A DNA stretch of 64,000 nucleotides from the NCBI RefSeq assembly GCF_020740535.1, contig NZ_CP082362.1, forward strand, positions 6,817,501 to 6,881,500, in the 5' to 3' direction. This stretch comes from Streptomyces profundus (lineage in GTDB: Bacteria; Actinomycetota; Actinomycetes; Streptomycetales; Streptomycetaceae). Within the stretch, counting starts at the first letter, position 1, and the number at the start of each line of letters is the position of its first letter. Shown here piece by piece: positions 24,047 through 32,503 of this stretch. The notes under the pieces are model-generated. The model worked only from the letters and a program-made list of their open reading frames with translations, ran no database searches and had not been told where the DNA came from. A program made the translations under genes and the position numbers.

Positions 24047-25717
24047 ATGCCAGAACAGCTACGCCAGGTGCCCCGCACCGCCCGCCACGGCCGGCAGCAC
24101 GGCCGCGGCTCGGCGCTTCGGGAGCCGGGGTTCCGGCGCCGACTGCTGTGCCTGGCACTGTTTCCCGCCTCGGCGGTCGCGCTGGCCGCGGCCCTGGCCG
24201 TCGGCTATGTCTTACAGAGCCGCCCGCCCGCCGATGGCCGCGCCGGGGACGCCGCGCTCTGGGGGGTGCTCAGCGGGGGGAGCCTGCTGGTCGGCGCCGT
24301 GCTCGCGGTCGCCGCCACGCTGGCCGGGGCGGAGGCCGCCTCCCAGGCCGCCCGGCTGCACGCGCTCCGCCGCCAGGCCGCCAGGGGCCGGGTGGAGTTG
24401 CAGGCGCTGTTGGACCAGGTCGAGCGCGGCGAGCGGATCAGGCAGCCCGAGGGCCCGCCGCCCAGCGAGCCGGGCGATCAGCCGCTCGATCTGCTCCGCC
24501 ACGAGATCGCGTCCAGCCGGCACGCGGCGGAGGCGGCCGTCGCCCAGGCGGTGGCGCTGGCCGACGACCGCGCCGGGGCGGACGAACGCGTCGAGGTGTT
24601 CGTCAATCTGGCGCGCCGGATGCAGTCCTTCGTGCATCGGCAGATCGAGTATCTGGACGAGCTGGAGCACGACGTGGAGGACCCCGAGCTGCTCAAGGGG
24701 CTCTTCCACCTCGACCATCTGGCCACCCGCATCCGACGGCACGCGGAGAACCTCGCGGTGCTCGGCGGCGCCATCTCGCGGCGGCAGTGGAGCCGGCCGG
24801 TGCGGATGTCCGAGGTGCTGCGCTCCTGTATCGCGGAGGTCGAGCAGTACTCCCGGGTCAAGCTGGTGCCACCCGTCGAGGGCACGGTGCGCGGCCACGC
24901 GGTCGCCGACGTGGTGCATCTGCTCGCCGAACTGGTCGAGAACGCCACGGAGTTCTCCGCCCCCCAGACGCATGTGCTGCTCCGCGTGGAACGTGTCACG
25001 GCCGGCCTCGCCATCGAGGTGGAGGACCGGGGCCTGGGCATGACGCCCGCCGAGCAGGGCCGGATGAACGCCGTGCTCGCCGGCACCGAGCGCCATCCCG
25101 TGACCGCGCTGCTGGAGGACGGCAGGGTCGGCCTCTTCGTCGTGGCCACGCTGGCCAGGCGGCACCAGATCGGGGTCCGGCTCCAGAGCAACATCTACGG
25201 CGGCGTCCAGGCGGTCCTGGTCCTGCCGCACGAGCTGCTGGGCGACGAGTCCGAGGGGCACTTCACCCCCGGGCACACCATGGGGCCGCGCTGGGGGAGC
25301 GGCGTCTCCCGCTTCCCGTCCACGCCCAGCGGGGCCGAGGCCAAGCCGCCCGCGTCGCTGCCCGCCGTGCCCTCGATCGCCCCAGCCCCCGTCCCCCCAG
25401 CCCCGGCCACCGCCCGCGCCGAAGCGCCCCCGCCGACCACGGCCCCGTCCACGGCTCCGACCACCGCCTCGTCCGGGCCGGCGACCACCCACCACGCGCC
25501 GTCGACCGCCCCGCACCCCGCCGAGCGGGTCTCGGGCCGGGACCACCGGCCGCCGTTGCCGCGCCGCCGTCGCCAGCAGCATCTGGTCCCGCAGCTACGG
25601 GACGCCGCGCCGCTGCGCCCCGCGCCCGTCGACGAGGACGTCCAGCCCCCGGACCCCGGCCTGATGGCGGCGTTCCGGCGCGGCGCCAGCCTGGCCGAGG
25701 AGTCCGAGGGCCGTTGA
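24047..25717 (+). CDS. cvnA: Conservon sensor kinase-like protein CvnA
   Basis: The 556-residue membrane protein has two N-terminal helices (about 33-56 and 72-96), a coiled linker, then a histidine-kinase-like ATPase domain (N-box ELVENATEFSAP, G-box VEDRGLGM and GRVGLFVVATLARRH). The C-terminal 150 residues are Pro/Ala/Thr-rich and probably disordered. No conventional H-box is obvious, as in other CvnA proteins that pair with a small GTPase rather than a response regulator. The ATG at 24047 follows AAGGA. It heads the four-gene cvnABCD operon. Confidence 0.92.
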   Translation: MPEQLRQVPRTARHGRQHGRGSALREPGFRRRLLCLALFPASAVALAAALAVGYVLQSRPPADGRAGDAALWGVLSGGSLLVGAVLAVAATLAGAEAASQAARLHALRRQAARGRVELQALLDQVERGERIRQPEGPPPSEPGDQPLDLLRHEIASSRHAAEAAVAQAVALADDRAGADERVEVFVNLARRMQSFVHRQIEYLDELEHDVEDPELLKGLFHLDHLATRIRRHAENLAVLGGAISRRQWSRPVRMSEVLRSCIAEVEQYSRVKLVPPVEGTVRGHAVADVVHLLAELVENATEFSAPQTHVLLRVERVTAGLAIEVEDRGLGMTPAEQGRMNAVLAGTERHPVTALLEDGRVGLFVVATLARRHQIGVRLQSNIYGGVQAVLVLPHELLGDESEGHFTPGHTMGPRWGSGVSRFPSTPSGAEAKPPASLPAVPSIAPAPVPPAPATARAEAPPPTTAPSTAPTTASSGPATTHHAPSTAPHPAERVSGRDHRPPLPRRRRQQHLVPQLRDAAPLRPAPVDEDVQPPDPGLMAAFRRGASLAEESEGR

Positions 25718-25783
25718 CCCTCGACGTCCCCGCCCCTCGGCACCCCCGTCCGCCTCCGCCTGCCCAAGGAGATGAAGGTGATC

Positions 25784-26200
25784 ATGGTGAGCGATCCCCC
25801 CAGGGGGCAGCGGCCCGATCTCGGCTGGTTGTTGACCGGCCTCGTCGAGCGGGTCCCGCACGCCCGCGGCGCGGTGCTGCTGTCGACCGACGGCCTGGTG
25901 AGGGCGGCACACGGGCTGGAGCGGGACGCCGCGGAGCAGCTGGCCGCGCTCGCCTCCGGGCTGCACGTCCTGGCCAGGGGCGCCGGCACCCGGTTCGCCG
26001 AGGGCGGGGAGGTGCGGCAGGTGGTGGTGGAGTGGGAGTCGGCGTTGCTCTCGGTCACCAGCGCGGGCCAGGGGGCGGTACTGGCCGCGCTGGCCGACCG
26101 CAGGGCCGATGTGGCCGTGCTGGGTTATGAGTTGACGTTGCTGGTGAAGAGCGTGCGTTCCGTCCTGGAGACCCCGCTGCGCCTGCCGGCCGGGTACTGA
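25784..26200 (+). CDS. cvnB: Roadblock/LC7-domain protein CvnB
   Basis: This 138-residue protein is a single Roadblock/LC7 domain, the fold used as a GTPase-regulating (MglB-like) partner. The motif GAVLLSTDGLVRAAHGL opens the domain and DVAVLGYELTLLVKSV closes it. I prefer ATG 25784, which has AAGGAG and GAAGGTG upstream; ATG 25772 touches the AAGGAG, and GTG 25787 is a third option. In conservons CvnB probably modulates the CvnD GTPase. Confidence 0.92.
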   Translation: MVSDPPRGQRPDLGWLLTGLVERVPHARGAVLLSTDGLVRAAHGLERDAAEQLAALASGLHVLARGAGTRFAEGGEVRQVVVEWESALLSVTSAGQGAVLAALADRRADVAVLGYELTLLVKSVRSVLETPLRLPAGY

Positions 26201-26204
26201 GCCG

Positions 26205-26582
26205 GTGCCCGGGCACCCGCGCGGCGCGTGGCTCGACGAGGAGGCCGGGCGGCTGATGCGCCCGTACACCGCGAGCGGCGGTCGCACCAGGCCGCCGGTG
26301 CGCCTGGATCTGATGACCCTGGTGATGGCGACCGGCCGGGCGGTGCGCCGGGAGGTGCCGGGGCCGGAGCACCGGCAGGTGTTGAAGCTGTGCTCGGGGC
26401 CGATCTCGGTCGCCGAGATCGCCGCCCAGGTGCGGCTCCCGGCCACCGTGACCAAGGTGCTGCTGGGCGACCTGCTGGCCTGTGGCGCGGTGACCGTCGA
26501 CGCGCCGGACCGGACGGGCGCGTCCCCGATCGACCGAGACCTGTTGGAGGCGGTGCTGCGTGGACTCCGCGAACGGCTCTGA
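26205..26582 (+). CDS. cvnC: DUF742 winged-helix protein CvnC
   Basis: The 125-residue DUF742 protein has a winged-helix-like region (ISVAEIAAQVRLPATVTKVLLGDLLACGAVTV) and an N-terminal RPYTASGGRTRP motif typical of CvnC. It starts with GTG four bases after cvnB and overlaps cvnD by 23 bases, so the four products are probably made in fixed ratio. Its biochemical job is not known. Confidence 0.92.
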   Translation: MPGHPRGAWLDEEAGRLMRPYTASGGRTRPPVRLDLMTLVMATGRAVRREVPGPEHRQVLKLCSGPISVAEIAAQVRLPATVTKVLLGDLLACGAVTVDAPDRTGASPIDRDLLEAVLRGLRERL

Positions 26583-27165
26583 GCCCTTCCCCACCACGGC
26601 CAAGATCCTTGTCGCCGGAGGCTTCGGCGTCGGCAAGACCACCCTGGTCGGGGCGGTCAGCGAGATCGAGCCGTTGAGCACGGAGGAACTGCTCACCCAG
26701 CTCAGCGCCGAGACCGACAACCTGACCGGGGTCGAGCGCAAGGCCACCACCACGGTGGCGATGGACTTCGGCCGGATCACCCTGGACAACCAGCATGTGC
26801 TCTACCTGTTCGGCACCCCGGGACAGGAACGGTTCTGGTTCGTCTGGGACGAGCTGTGCCAGGGCGCGTTGGGCGCCGTGGTGTTGGCCGACACCCGCAG
26901 GCTCGAACACAGCTTCCCCGCGGTGGACTTCTTCGAGCGGCGGGGCGTCGGGTTCGTGGTGGCGGTCAACGAGTTCGACCACGCCGTCCGTTACACCGTC
27001 GACGAGGTGCGGACGGCCCTGGATCTCGACGCCCGGGTGCCCGTGGTCAGCTGTGACGCGCGGAAGGCCGCCTCGGCCACCCGCGTGCTGGTCGCGCTGG
27101 TGCGTCATCTGATCGCGACCCGCGAGGGCGACGAGGCTCCGCCCCCGCCGGCGGATCAGCTCTGA
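26560..27165 (+). CDS. cvnD: Conservon small GTPase CvnD
   Basis: The 201-residue Ras/MglA-like GTPase has P-loop GGFGVGKTT, switch-region Thr pair in ERKATTTVAMDFGRI, G3-like GTPGQERF and a G4-equivalent NEFD. It is the output protein of the conservon, and its nucleotide state is presumably set by CvnA/CvnB. No CvnE cytochrome P450 follows; the next gene is convergent. The 3' end and the bases after its stop form a strong hairpin. Confidence 0.93.
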   Translation: MDSANGSEPFPTTAKILVAGGFGVGKTTLVGAVSEIEPLSTEELLTQLSAETDNLTGVERKATTTVAMDFGRITLDNQHVLYLFGTPGQERFWFVWDELCQGALGAVVLADTRRLEHSFPAVDFFERRGVGFVVAVNEFDHAVRYTVDEVRTALDLDARVPVVSCDARKAASATRVLVALVRHLIATREGDEAPPPPADQL

Positions 27166-27186
27166 CCGGCGGCGGGGGCGGAGCCT
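27134..27186. terminator. Bidirectional terminator with the cvnD stop in its loop
   Basis: A perfect 17-base stem pairs 27134-27150 with 27170-27186. The 19-base loop contains the cvnD stop TGA (27163-27165). The convergent metG stop lies five bases beyond. Confidence 0.8.
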
Positions 27187-27190
27187 TGCC

Positions 27191-28930
27191 TCAGCTCTCC
27201 TCGCCGCCGAACCGCTCGCGGTAGGCGGCCAGATCGTCCTCGGTGAGCTTGGTGAAGAGCACGGGCGGCACGGTGAACGGGGTCCCGGCCGCCACCGTGT
27301 CCAGGGAGCGGGCCGCCTCGGCGCCCACCCAGTCGGTGGCGAGCCGCGCCCTGGCGTCCGCGTCCGACGGCGCGAAGACATCGCGGATGACGGTCGAGGT
27401 GAACGGGATGAACGGCTCGGAGACCACCGCGTAGAGGTGGATCAGGTTGATCGCGGTGCGCAGCGTCAGCGCGGCGGCTTCGGGATCGGCCTTGATCTCC
27501 CTCCAGGGGGCCTTCGCCTCCAGATAGACGTTGCCCGCGCTCCACAGGGCGCGCAGCGCGAACGCCGCCTTGCGGAACTGGAGGGCCTCCAGCTGCTGTT
27601 CGTACTCGGCGAGCAGCCCGGCGACCTCCTCGCCCAGCGCGCGCTCCGCCTCGCCCGGCTCATGGCCGGCGGGCACCTCGTCCCCGAAGCGCTTCCGGGA
27701 GAACGACAGCACCCGGTTGACGAAGTTGCCCAGGGTGTCGGCCAGATCCTTGTTGACGACCGAGGAGAACAGCTCCCAGGAGAACGCCGAGTCGTCCGAC
27801 TCGGGCGCCGACGCCATCAGGAAGTACCGCCAGTAGTCCGCCGGGAGCAGTTCGAGCGCCTGGTCGGTGAAGATGCCCCGGTTCTGCGAGGTGGAGAACT
27901 TGCCGCCGTAGTAGGTGAGCCAGTTGAGCGCCTTGACGTAGTCCACCTGCTTCCATGGCTCCCTGGTGCCCAGCTGGGTGGCGGGGAACATCACGGTGTG
28001 GAACGGCACGTTGTCCTTGGCCATGAACTCCGTGTAGCGGACGGTGTCGTCGGCCTCGTACCACCAGGAGCGCCAGTCCCTGTTCTCGCCCTCGCCGGCC
28101 GCGTCGGCCCACTCCTTGGTGGCGCCGATATAGCCGATCGGGGCGTCGAACCAGACGTAGAACACCTTGCCCTCGGCGGCCAGTTCGGGCCAGACGTCGG
28201 CGGGCACCGGGACGCCCCACTCCAGGTCCCTGGTGATCGAGCGGTCGTGCAGGCCCTCCGTCAGCCACTTCCTGGCGATGGAGGAGGCCAGCGTCGGCCA
28301 CTCGGCGCCGTGGCGCTCGACGAAGGCGTCGACCTCGGGCTCCAGCTTGGACTGGAGCAGGAAGAGGTGCTTGGTCTCCCGCACCTCCAGGTCCGTGCTG
28401 CCGCTGACGGCCGAGCGGGCGTCCAGCAGATCCGTCGGGTCCAGGACCCGGGTGCAGTTCTCGCACTGGTCGCCGCGCGCCGCCTCGTAGGCGCAGTACG
28501 GGCAGGTGCCGACGATATAGCGGTCGGGCAGGAAGCGGCCGTCGCTGTTCGAGTAGACCTGGCGGGTGGTGCGTTCCTCGATGAAGCCGTTCTCCGCGAG
28601 GCGCCGGGCGAAGTGCTGGGTGATCTCGATGTTCTGCGCGGACGAGGTGCGCCCGAAGTAGTCGAACTCCAGGCCGTAGCCGTCGTAGATCGCCTTCTGG
28701 GCCCGGTGCTGCTGGGTGCAGAACTCGTCCACCGGCAGCCCCGCGGTCTGGGCCGCCAGCTCGGCCGGCGTGCCGTGCTCGTCGGTGGCGCAGATGTAGA
28801 GGACCTCGTGCCCGCGTTGACGTAGATAGCGCGCGTAGACGTCGGCGGGGAGCATCGAGCCGACCATGTTCCCCAGGTGCTTGATCCCGTTGATATAGGG
28901 CAACGCACTGGTGATGAGGTGTCGGGCCAT
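27191..28930 (-). CDS. metG: Methionyl-tRNA synthetase
   Basis: The 579-residue class I synthetase charges tRNA-Met. It opens with [17 protein letters not shown], where HLGN replaces HIGH, and has a CPYC...CENC zinc knuckle and an anticodon-binding helical domain. The KMSKS signature is KFSTS ([13 protein letters not shown]), a departure seen in archaeal-like MetRS and in some actinomycete paralogues. There is no C-terminal tRNA-binding extension. ATG 28930 ([12 protein letters not shown]) fits the family; an upstream ATG adds five unlikely residues. Whether it is the sole MetRS or a second, inhibitor-tolerant copy cannot be told from the window. Confidence 0.94.
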   Translation of the reverse strand: MARHLITSALPYINGIKHLGNMVGSMLPADVYARYLRQRGHEVLYICATDEHGTPAELAAQTAGLPVDEFCTQQHRAQKAIYDGYGLEFDYFGRTSSAQNIEITQHFARRLAENGFIEERTTRQVYSNSDGRFLPDRYIVGTCPYCAYEAARGDQCENCTRVLDPTDLLDARSAVSGSTDLEVRETKHLFLLQSKLEPEVDAFVERHGAEWPTLASSIARKWLTEGLHDRSITRDLEWGVPVPADVWPELAAEGKVFYVWFDAPIGYIGATKEWADAAGEGENRDWRSWWYEADDTVRYTEFMAKDNVPFHTVMFPATQLGTREPWKQVDYVKALNWLTYYGGKFSTSQNRGIFTDQALELLPADYWRYFLMASAPESDDSAFSWELFSSVVNKDLADTLGNFVNRVLSFSRKRFGDEVPAGHEPGEAERALGEEVAGLLAEYEQQLEALQFRKAAFALRALWSAGNVYLEAKAPWREIKADPEAAALTLRTAINLIHLYAVVSEPFIPFTSTVIRDVFAPSDADARARLATDWVGAEAARSLDTVAAGTPFTVPPVLFTKLTEDDLAAYRERFGGEES

Positions 28931-28967
28931 CCTCGGATGCTCCAATGGTGAGAGGGATCAGCAGGCA

Positions 28968-28996
28968 GTGACGGGTCACGGAGGGTGACGGATCAC
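28968..28996. promoter_or_regulatory. Tandem GTGACGGRTCAC boxes between metG and anmK
   Basis: GTGACGGGTCAC (28968-28979) and GTGACGGATCAC (28985-28996) are two near-palindromic 12-mers, 17 bases apart, in the short divergent promoter region. Repeated dyads about 1.6 turns apart suggest a dimeric regulator. Confidence 0.5.
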
Positions 28997-29144
28997 TTTC
29001 ATGGACTTCACTTATCCTACCGAGCCGACACCGACCGATCTCACCGTGTTTCCAGGGGCGGGCTCAAGGGCGGGCTCGACGTCCGGGTCGCCCGGATCTT
29101 CCACCGAGAGGGCGCCCGGCCGGCCCGAGCCCGGGGCCCGGCGG

Positions 29145-30326
29145 GTGATCGGTCTGCTCAGCGGCACCTCCCACGACGCGGTGGACGCCGCCGTCGCCGA
29201 CCTCTCGTTCGCCCCCGAGCCCGGCGCGCCGGACGAGCGGGTGGGCTTGCGTCCCCTCGGGACGCTCAGCGAACCGCTGCCGCCGGCGCTGCGCGCCGCG
29301 CTGGCCGAGTGCCTTCCGCCGGCGGCCACCACACTGGAGCGGATCTGTCGGCTCGACACCGAACTCGGGCAGTTCTTCGGCCGGGTGGCGGCCCGCGCCA
29401 ACCGCGAGTTGGCCGGCGGCGCCGGGGATCTGGTCGCCTCCCATGGACAGACCGTCTACCACTGGACCAGCGGCGCGAGGGCGCTCGGCACCCTGCAACT
29501 CGGGGCGGCCGGCTGGATCGCCGAGGCCACCGGGCTGACCGTGGTCTCCGACTTCCGCACCAGGGACATCGCCAGGGGCGGGCAGGGCGCCCCCCTGGTG
29601 CCGCTGCTGGACGCCCTGCTCCTGCTCGACGGAGTCGGCGCCCGCCGTGGGGCGGTGAACCTGGGCGGCATCGCCAACATCACCGCGCGGGACGCCACGG
29701 GCCGGCTGGTCGCCTATGACGTGGGCCCGGCGAACGCGCTGATCGACGCCGCCGTCACGGAGACCAGCGGCGGGACGCTGCGGATGGACACCGACGGTGC
29801 CGCCGCGGCGCGCGGACGAGTCGAACCCGCCCTGCTGGCCCGGCTGTTGGCCGAGCCCTACTACCGGCTGCCGCCGCCCAAGTCCACCGGCAAGGAGCTC
29901 TTCCACGCCGGCTATCTGCGGGACCTGCTGCCGGCCGAGCCGCTCGCCCCCGACGATCTGATCGCCACCGTCACGGAGTTGACGGCCGTGCTGGTCGCCG
30001 GGGCCTGCGCCGGCCTCGGGCTGACGGAGGTGCTGGTCTCCGGCGGCGGGGTGCGCAACCCGACGCTGCTCGGCCGGCTGCGGGCGCTGGCCGCGCCCGC
30101 CGGGGTGCGCCCGACGGACGAGGTCGGGCTGCCGTCCGACGCCAAGGAGGCGCTGCTCTTCGCGCTGTTGGGCTTCCTCACGCTGCACGGGCTGCCGGGG
30201 AACGTGCCGGCGGCGACGGGCGCCGACGCGGCGGCCGTGCTGGGCTCGATCACCCCGGGCGCCGGACCGCTGCGGCTGCCGCCGCCCCGCGCGCGCTTCC
30301 CGCGCCGGCTGGTGATCGAGCGCTGA
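29145..30326 (+). CDS. anmK: Anhydro-N-acetylmuramic acid kinase
   Basis: This enzyme phosphorylates and opens 1,6-anhydro-MurNAc recovered from peptidoglycan turnover. Family motifs are GLLSGTSHDAVDAA (ATP/sugar site), SHGQTVYHW, NLGGIANIT and SGGGVRNP. The GTG at 29145 gives about 393 residues, the normal length. An ATG at 29001 in the same frame would add 48 Pro/Gly/Ser-rich residues and has no close ribosome binding site. It pairs naturally with the murein hydrolase 4 kb away, but the two genes are not in one operon. Confidence 0.9.
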   Translation: MIGLLSGTSHDAVDAAVADLSFAPEPGAPDERVGLRPLGTLSEPLPPALRAALAECLPPAATTLERICRLDTELGQFFGRVAARANRELAGGAGDLVASHGQTVYHWTSGARALGTLQLGAAGWIAEATGLTVVSDFRTRDIARGGQGAPLVPLLDALLLLDGVGARRGAVNLGGIANITARDATGRLVAYDVGPANALIDAAVTETSGGTLRMDTDGAAAARGRVEPALLARLLAEPYYRLPPPKSTGKELFHAGYLRDLLPAEPLAPDDLIATVTELTAVLVAGACAGLGLTEVLVSGGGVRNPTLLGRLRALAAPAGVRPTDEVGLPSDAKEALLFALLGFLTLHGLPGNVPAATGADAAAVLGSITPGAGPLRLPPPRARFPRRLVIER

Positions 30327-30368
30327 ACGCGCGCCCCCACAGCAGCGGCTGTGGGGGCGCGCGTTCAG
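30323..30368. terminator. 20-bp perfect inverted repeat containing both convergent stop codons
   Basis: 30323-30342 and 30349-30368 are perfect complements with a 6-base CAGCGG loop. The anmK TGA (30324-30326) is in the left arm and the TGA of the convergent GGDEF-EAL gene (30365-30367, minus) is in the right arm. Confidence 0.85.
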
Positions 30369-32503
30369 ACCGCCTCGGGGAGCCGCTCCGGCGGGCCCGG
30401 CCTGGCGTAGTACCAGCCCTGTGCCGAGTCGCAGCCCAGATCGCGGAGTTGCTCCGCCTGGGTGGAGGTCTCCACCCCCTCCACCGTGACCGAGAGGCGC
30501 AGCGCGTGCGCCAGGGACACGATGCCCTCCACGATCTTGAGGTCCACCGGATCGGCCGGGGTGCGCTGGAGCCCCTGGGTGAAGGAGCGGTCCAACTTGA
30601 GGGTGTTGGCGGGCAGCCGGCGCAGATTGGCCAGGTTGGAGTAGCCGGTGCCGAAGTCGTCCAACGCGATCCCGACGCCCAGCTCGGCCAGCTGCCGCAG
30701 CGGCTTGAGCTCGTGCTCGTCGGCCCGGATCATCGCCGTCTCGGTCACTTCGAGGCAGAGCGCGCTCGGCGGCAGGCCCGCCTCCTCCAGCACCGCGACG
30801 GTGTCCTCGACCAACTCGGGGTGGTGCAGCTGCCGGGGCGAGAGGTTGACGTTCACCCGCAGCGGGCGGGGCCCGCCGATCCCTCGCACCTGCCACTTGC
30901 ACGCCTGCCGGACCGCCTCCTGGAGCACCCAGCGGCCCAACGGCACGATCAGCCCCGTGTGTTCGGCGAGCGGGATGAAACGGTCCGGGCCGAGCACCCC
31001 GTGCCGGGGATGGCTCCAGCGCACCAGGGCCTCGGCGCCCTCCAGACTGCCGTCCTCCATCTTCACCAGCGGCTGGTACTCGATGAAGAACTCGCAGCCC
31101 TTGAGCGCCGCCGGCAGGTGGTGGGTGAGGTGGTGGCGGCTGATCGCCCTGGCGTCCGAGTCGGGATCGGCCAACGCGTAGCGGTTGCCGCCCTCGGCCT
31201 TCGCCCGGTACATCGTGATGTCGGCGCTGCGCAGCACCTCGGCTGAGGTGAGGTTGCGCGTCGGACCCTCCACCACGCCGATGCTGGCCCGCACCATCAG
31301 CTCCCGGTCGCCGACCGTGACCGGCGTGGCCAGCGCCGCCAGCGCGCGGCGCGCCAGCTCGGCGACGGCGTCGGGGGTCGGCGGGTCGACGACCAGCGCC
31401 ACGAACTCGTCGCCGCCGATCCTGGCCAGCATCTGCCCCGGCTCGGCGGCGCACTCCTGGAGGCGCTCCGCCACCGCGATCAGCAGCTGGTCGCCCACCG
31501 CGTGCCCCAGGCTGTCGTTGACCGCCTTGAAGCCGTCCAGATCCAGATAGCAGAGCCCCACCCGGCTCTGCGGCGAGCCGGCGGCCAGGGCCTGCTCCAG
31601 CTTCTCGAAGAACATCGACCGGTTGGGCAGATCGGTGAGCGCGTCGTGGGTGGCCTGGTAGCGCAGCCGCAGGTTGAGCAGCCGGCGCTCGGACACGTCC
31701 TCCATCATCGCGAGCATGTAGCGCGGATCGCCCTCGGCGTCGCGCAGCAGGGAGACCGTCAGATTGGCCCACAGCACCGTGCCGTCGCTGCGGTTGTAGG
31801 GCTTCTCCACCTGGTAGTGCTCGCGCTCGCCGCGCATCAACTCCCGTTGCATCCGCGAGACCTCGGGCGCGTCCTCGGGATGCGTCCAGTCCAGCACGTT
31901 GCGGCTCTGCCGCGAGGTGGCCGGCGGGCCCATCATCCGGGCGAAGGAGTCGTTGGTGTCGATGATCGTGCCGTGGATGTCGGCGATGCCGATGCCCAGC
32001 GCGGCGTCCCTGAAGACGGCGCGGAACCGCGTCTCGCTCTCGTGGAGCGCGTTGGCGATCTCGGTCTGCGCGGTCAGGGCGGCCACCGACAGCGACTCCT
32101 GCTCGCTGCGGGTGCGCTCCTGGAGGGCGCGGGCGAAGCCGGCCGAGATCGCGTGCTGGAGTCGGGCGCAGCGGCTGCGCGCCTCCTCCTGGCCGAGCGC
32201 GGCGGTATCGGCGCAGTAGAGGAGCAGATAGGCGTCGACGACGCCCAGCACGCGGGGCAGCGCCTCGGGCGCGGTGCAGTGCGCGGCGACCAGCGCCTCG
32301 CCGACGAAGACCCCGGGGCTGGGGTCGAAGGGCTGCGCGCGCAGCGCCCTGGCCAGGCGCTCGGCGAGGGCCGTCAGCAGGCCCTCGAACTCCCGCTTGG
32401 TCATCGAGGTGGTGGTGGCCGGGTAGACCGCGCGGCACCAGATGGTGGCGAAGCGCCGCAGGCCGTCGGGCGGGAGGGTCGGGGGGGTGCGGGAGTCGGT
32501 CAC
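30365..32503 (-). CDS. PAS-GGDEF-EAL cyclic di-GMP turnover protein
   Basis: The 712-residue cytoplasmic protein has an N-terminal helical region (1-140), a PAS/PAC sensor (about 150-265), a GGDEF domain with intact IGGDEF and DALTDLPNR, and an EAL domain with intact EGAEALVRW, NVNLSPRQL, DDFGTGYSNL and VEGVET. Both catalytic centres look active, so it could make and degrade c-di-GMP. Architecture and length resemble RmdA/CdgA of Streptomyces, which control development; I do not assign which. The GTG start overlaps the upstream methyltransferase stop (GTGA). Confidence 0.93.
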   Translation of the reverse strand: MTDSRTPPTLPPDGLRRFATIWCRAVYPATTTSMTKREFEGLLTALAERLARALRAQPFDPSPGVFVGEALVAAHCTAPEALPRVLGVVDAYLLLYCADTAALGQEEARSRCARLQHAISAGFARALQERTRSEQESLSVAALTAQTEIANALHESETRFRAVFRDAALGIGIADIHGTIIDTNDSFARMMGPPATSRQSRNVLDWTHPEDAPEVSRMQRELMRGEREHYQVEKPYNRSDGTVLWANLTVSLLRDAEGDPRYMLAMMEDVSERRLLNLRLRYQATHDALTDLPNRSMFFEKLEQALAAGSPQSRVGLCYLDLDGFKAVNDSLGHAVGDQLLIAVAERLQECAAEPGQMLARIGGDEFVALVVDPPTPDAVAELARRALAALATPVTVGDRELMVRASIGVVEGPTRNLTSAEVLRSADITMYRAKAEGGNRYALADPDSDARAISRHHLTHHLPAALKGCEFFIEYQPLVKMEDGSLEGAEALVRWSHPRHGVLGPDRFIPLAEHTGLIVPLGRWVLQEAVRQACKWQVRGIGGPRPLRVNVNLSPRQLHHPELVEDTVAVLEEAGLPPSALCLEVTETAMIRADEHELKPLRQLAELGVGIALDDFGTGYSNLANLRRLPANTLKLDRSFTQGLQRTPADPVDLKIVEGIVSLAHALRLSVTVEGVETSTQAEQLRDLGCDSAQGWYYARPGPPERLPEAV

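Noticed and set aside
28931..29000. T-box leader for metG
   Set aside because: The divergent gap is too short and shows no AGGGUGG-type T-box sequence or specifier stem.
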